Shown here: one piece after another, positions 60,253 to 64,000 of the stretch | Layout: every line of letters starts with the position of its first letter | How positions within the stretch are numbered: position 1 is the stretch's first letter | Source of the DNA: Azadirachta indica | Taxonomy: Eukaryota > Streptophyta > Magnoliopsida > Sapindales > Meliaceae | Length of the DNA stretch: 64,000 bases | Direction of reading: 5' to 3' | Assembly (NCBI GenBank): GCA_022749755.1 | Contig: CM040446.1 | Span: 14,532,367-14,596,366, forward strand | Translations under genes and position numbers: made by a program | Notes under the pieces: model-generated | The model's database searches: none | What the model saw: only the letters and a program-made list of their open reading frames with translations | What the model was told of the DNA's origin: nothing

Positions 60253-63200
60253 GAAATCCAATATTGTTCGTGTTCATGTTCTTGTTCTTGAGTTTTCGTA
60301 CTTCCCATGGTGCTGAACTTGAGCTTCTATTATCCTTTAAAGCTTCAATCAATGACCCTTTTCACTTCCTCTCCAACTGGAATTCCTCCTTCACTTTTTG
60401 CCAGTGGAATGGTGTTTCTTGCAAAGATTCCTCTCATGTTAATGCAATCGAGCTTTCAGCGAAAAACTTTTCTGGGAAAGTTTCCTCGTCCATTTTTCAT
60501 TTGCCATATGTGGAAACAATCAATCTCTCTAGCAATCAGCTTTCTGGAGAAATTCCTGGTGACGTATTTTCTTCCTCTTCACTTCGATATCTCAATCTTA
60601 GCAACAATAATTTCACTGGTCCAATTCCAAGTGGTTCACTTTCCCGCCTGGAAATCCTGGATCTATCCAACAACATGCTTTCTGGGAATATTCCACAAGA
60701 AATCGGAACCTTTTCCGGCCTAAAAGTTCTTGATCTTGGTGGAAATGTTTTGGTGGGGAATATTCCACTTTCTATATCAAATATCACTGCTCTGCAATTC
60801 TTGACTTTGGCTTCAAACCAATTACTTGGTCCAATTCCGAGCGAATTAGGCCAATTGAGGAGTCTCAAGTGGATTTATCTGGGATACAACAACCTTTCTG
60901 GTGAAATTCCGAGAGAAATCGGTGCTTTAACTTCATTGAATCACCTTGATCTTGTTTACAACAATCTCACAGGACAAATACCTTCTTCCTTCGGGAACCT
61001 TAGCAATCTTCGGTACCTCTTTCTCTACCAAAATAAGCTAACGGGTTCAATTCCTAAATCCATTTTTGGCCTCAAAAAGCTGGTTTCCCTTGATCTTAGT
61101 GATAATTACTTGTCTGGCGAGATCCCAGAAAAAGTAATCCAATTGCAAAATTTGCAAATCCTTCATCTTTTCTCCAACAACTTCACAGGAAAAATACCAA
61201 GAGCTTTAGCTTCCTTGCCTCGTCTTCAAGTCCTTCAACTATGGTCTAACCAATTATCAGGTGAGATTCCAAGCAATCTTGGAAAGCAAAATAATCTCAC
61301 TGTCCTAGACCTCTCAACCAATTTTCTCACCGGAAAGATACCTGAAACACTTTGTGATTCGAGTAGTCTTTTTAAGCTCATCCTTTTTTCAAACTCACTC
61401 GAAGGAGAAATCCCAAAGAGTGTAAGTAACTGCAAAAGCTTGGGCAGAGTACGTCTCCAGAACAACCGTCTCTCCGGTGAATTATCAACAGAATTCACTG
61501 AACTCCCACTTGTATATTTTTTGGATATTTCAGACAACGATCTCTCGGGAAAAATCGGGGAGCAAAACTGGAATATGACTTCTCTGCAAATGCTGAATTT
61601 AGCAGGAAATAAATTCTTTGGAAACTTGCCCAACTCGTTTGGTAGTGACAAGCTTGAGAACTTGGACCTGTCAGAAAATGGATTTTCGGGTACCATTCCT
61701 CGGAGTTTTGGAAGCTTATCCGAGCTCATGGAATTAAAGCTTAGCAAAAACCAGCTCTCCGGCGAAATCCCAGAAGAATTATCTTCATGCAAGAAGCTTG
61801 TGAGTCTAGACCTAAGCCATAACCAGCTCAGCGGCCGAATTCCTGCTAGTTTATCCGAAATGCCTGTTCTTGGTCAGCTTGATTTGTCAGAGAATCAATT
61901 ATCGGGAGAAATTCCACAAAATTTAGGAAGAGTAGAATCACTTGTCCAAGTGAATATTTCGCACAACCATTTTCACGGAAGTTTACCGTCCACCGGCGCC
62001 TTTCTTGCCATAAATGCCAGTGCAGTTGCCGGTAATGATCTCTGTGGTGGCGACAGTTCGAGTAGCTTGCCACCATGCAAAGGGAATAAGAACCGGACGT
62101 GGTGGTTTGTTGTAGTTTGTTTCCTGGCTGCCTTAATGATGCTCGGTCTTGCTGCTTATGTCATCGCTTTTATTCGAGGAAGGAAAATTTTGGAGATAAA
62201 GAGAGTGGAAAATGAAGATGGAATCTGCGAAGTGCTGTTCTTCAACTCCAAGGCTGCAAAATCATTGACAATTGATGAGATTATGTCGTCCACCAAAGAA
62301 GAAAATCTTATTTCAAGAGGAAAGAAAGGGATATCGTCATACAGACTGCATCCTTTGGCAACCGACATGCAGTTCGTTGTAAAGAAAATTATTGACGTCA
62401 ACTCAGTTACATCAAGTTTTTGGTCCGATATCTCCGAATTCGGCAAGCTAAGGCATCCAAACATCATCAAGTTAAGCGGAGTATGTCGATCTGAAAAGGC
62501 TTCATATTTGGTTTACGAGTACGTAGAAGGGAAAAACTTGAGTGAAGTTCTTCGAAATTTAAGTTGGGAGAGACGTCGAAAAATTGCCATTGGGATTGCA
62601 AAAGCGCTACGGTTCTTGCACGGTCATTGTCCGTCTAGTATTATAGTTGGTGACATGTCGCCGGAGAAAGTGATCATCGACGGAAAAGATGAACCACGCC
62701 TGAGTTTGAGTCTTCCAGAATGTACGGATTCCAAGAGCTTCATTTCTTCGGCCTACGTTGCCCCAGGTACACGACGGGTTCTTCCTCTTGTTAATTTATT
62801 TTAATATCGCTTTCAATATTAATTGTTAACGTATCATAAAAATTATAATCCTACGTGACTATGATCTATTAGAAATTATGACTGCATGGTACGTAGGTCT
62901 ACTGCGATAAAAATTTACAAAGTTTTAGAGAATATAATTATTATGTTTAAGTCAGTCAATAAACCGTGATTATGTGGCATTCAAAAAAGATTTTCCACGC
63001 AAAACGTTCATTATTAATTAGTCAACCTTAAATTATGATGTATTATTATGTCAGGCTCGCGTTCAGACGTTATTCAACCCACTTTAAACATTAATATTCT
63101 CTCTAATATATCCACTGTTTAATCAGACAACCAAAACTCTGTTCAAAGAATTTTTTATTTTTTATTGTTTCTAAATTTTAACAAATTCTTTCCTCTTTAA

Positions 63201-63701
63201 AATTATAGTTGGAATCTAATTAATCTTGGTGTCTGGGCTACATTGTCTTTCCTTTTAGCTGCAAATACTGAGAAACCCGAGTAATTAAATTAAAAACAGC
63301 AGTTCTAATTGCATACGTATTATTTGTGCATCGTAGAAACAAAAGAAACCAAAGACATAACTGAAAAAGGTGACATCTACGGGTTTGGTCTCATCCTTAT
63401 CGAACTGCTGACCGGCAAAAGTCCAGCCGACGCTGAGTTCGGCGTGCACCAGAGCATCGTGGAGTGGGCCCGGTATTGCTACTCGGACTGTCATCTAGAT
63501 ATGTGGATCGATCCGATCATCAGAGCACATGCGTCAATTAATCAGAATGAGATGGTTGAGGCCATGAACTTGGCTCTTCAATGCACTGCGGGTGATCCTA
63601 CGGCTCGACCATGTGCCAGTGACGTTAGCAAAACCCTAGAGTCTTATTTCAGGATAAGCCCTTGTGGTGTTTCAGGCTTAAAATTTTCCTCGCCTGTCTA
63701 G
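60249..63701 (+). CDS. SKM1: SKM1-like leucine-rich-repeat receptor kinase, kinase domain degenerate
   Basis: Two exons, 60249-62766 and 63337-63701 (CCCCAG|GTACAC ... CATCGTAG|AAACAA), 960 aa, the same length I recall for Arabidopsis SKM1 (At2g25790). A plasma-membrane receptor. Parts: a signal peptide (1-about 21), an LRR N-cap with NSSFTFCQWNGVSC, about twenty LRRs (roughly 65-570), a Cys pair (DLCGG...LPPC), a transmembrane segment (about 618-642), and a kinase-like domain. The VVKK lysine is kept. The glycine loop is absent (SRGKKGISSY), HRDLKPEN has become VGDMSPEKV (Asp about 802), and DFG is missing (RLSLSLPE), so catalysis is doubtful. The C-lobe TEKGDIYGFGLILIELLTGK is normal. Arabidopsis SKM1 perceives CLE45 peptide in pollen-tube growth at high temperature. 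The start is the ATG at 60249; the frame is open upstream only from a TTG. Confidence 0.93.
62767..63336 (+). other. Intron of the SKM1-like gene
   Basis: A 570-bp AT-rich GT-AG intron in the kinase domain, after the VAP segment. The join encodes YVAPETKETKDITEKGD, which fits the activation-segment end of the family. Confidence 0.9.
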
Positions 63702-64000
63702 TTAGCTACTATGATGATTTTGTCCGCCACTTTTTTTCTCTTGCTCTTTTTTTTTTTTTTTTTTTAAAAAAATAATTTTAATTTTGGTTTTTAATATAAT
63801 TAAGGTGTTAATTAGTGAATGTTGCTCAAATGTTTTGTTTGATGGTATGTTTAGTACATACTACTACTGATGAGTGTAAAAATGTAGATACACCTAAATT
63901 AATGCCATAATATGAATTACAATTTTTATTTTTATTTCCTTAAATCTTTATTTTACCATTCACCTCGTAATAATTTTATGAGCCGTCCAAATATAAATTA
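63702..64000. other. 3' flank of the SKM1-like gene
   Basis: The presumed 3' UTR, then a T tract (about 63747-63766) and AT-rich DNA to the window edge. No further coding is seen. Confidence 0.5.

Noticed and set aside
61235..61792. 185-codon - strand ORF inside the SKM1-like gene
   Set aside because: A shadow of the repetitive LRR coding sequence on the opposite strand.
1..64000. CRISPR arrays, rRNA genes, microRNA precursors of conserved families
   Set aside because: None seen. The periodic repeats present are microsatellites or transposon subrepeats, and no conserved mature microRNA sequence was recognised.

Overview
This is nuclear DNA from a flowering plant, most likely a eudicot. The evidence is AT-rich spacers full of TA microsatellites, GT-AG introns, plant-specific families (lachrymatory-factor-synthase-like proteins, DUF1677, an SKM1-type LRR receptor kinase), nested plant retrotransposons and a fragment of plastid DNA. 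The gene set would fit a rosid such as Citrus, but the sequence alone does not fix the species.

Layout. (1) 0.3-1.4 kb: two foldback MITEs flank a plastid-derived trnD fragment. (2) 2.0-4.5 kb: two intact intronless LFS-like genes on the + strand. (3) 5.1-7.9 kb: a seven-exon alpha/beta hydrolase (monoacylglycerol lipase / caffeoylshikimate esterase family) on the - strand, with a one-base insertion in its last exon. (4) 13.4-17.5 kb: a 4.1-kb LTR element whose only recognisable coding is a decayed Transposase_28-like ORF. (5) 17.8-18.3 kb: an LFS-like pseudogene with two nonsense codons. (6) 18.5-24.8 kb: a complete-ended but decayed Mutator-like element (exact 9-bp target duplication, long inverted termini, degenerate transposase). 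(7) 25.2-30.2 kb: an LTR relic, a MITE and a Mutator-type TIR element. (8) 30.6-31.1 kb: a fourth LFS-like gene on the - strand. (9) 36.1-50.6 kb: a 14.4-kb Tat-lineage-like Gypsy retrotransposon. Its gag-pol lies on the - strand and a separate Transposase_28/coiled-coil unit lies on the + strand, converging on it. A solo LTR is nested in the + unit, and a Mutator-type MITE is nested in that LTR. (10) 51.6-55.8 kb: two DUF1677 genes. (11) 60.2-63.7 kb: an SKM1-like LRR receptor kinase.

The host genes form one ancestral block (LFS-like, DUF1677, SKM1). From memory the same order exists on Arabidopsis chromosome 2 near At2g25770-At2g25790. Here LFS-like genes have multiplied to four copies, one dead and one with an altered catalytic-site residue, and transposons have spread the block out. 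The most interesting feature is the two-part organisation of the retrotransposon: a forward gag-pol, and a convergent antisense gene with its own TATA region, duplicated as a ~0.5-kb tandem repeat. The 4.1-kb element looks like a relative that kept only the antisense gene.
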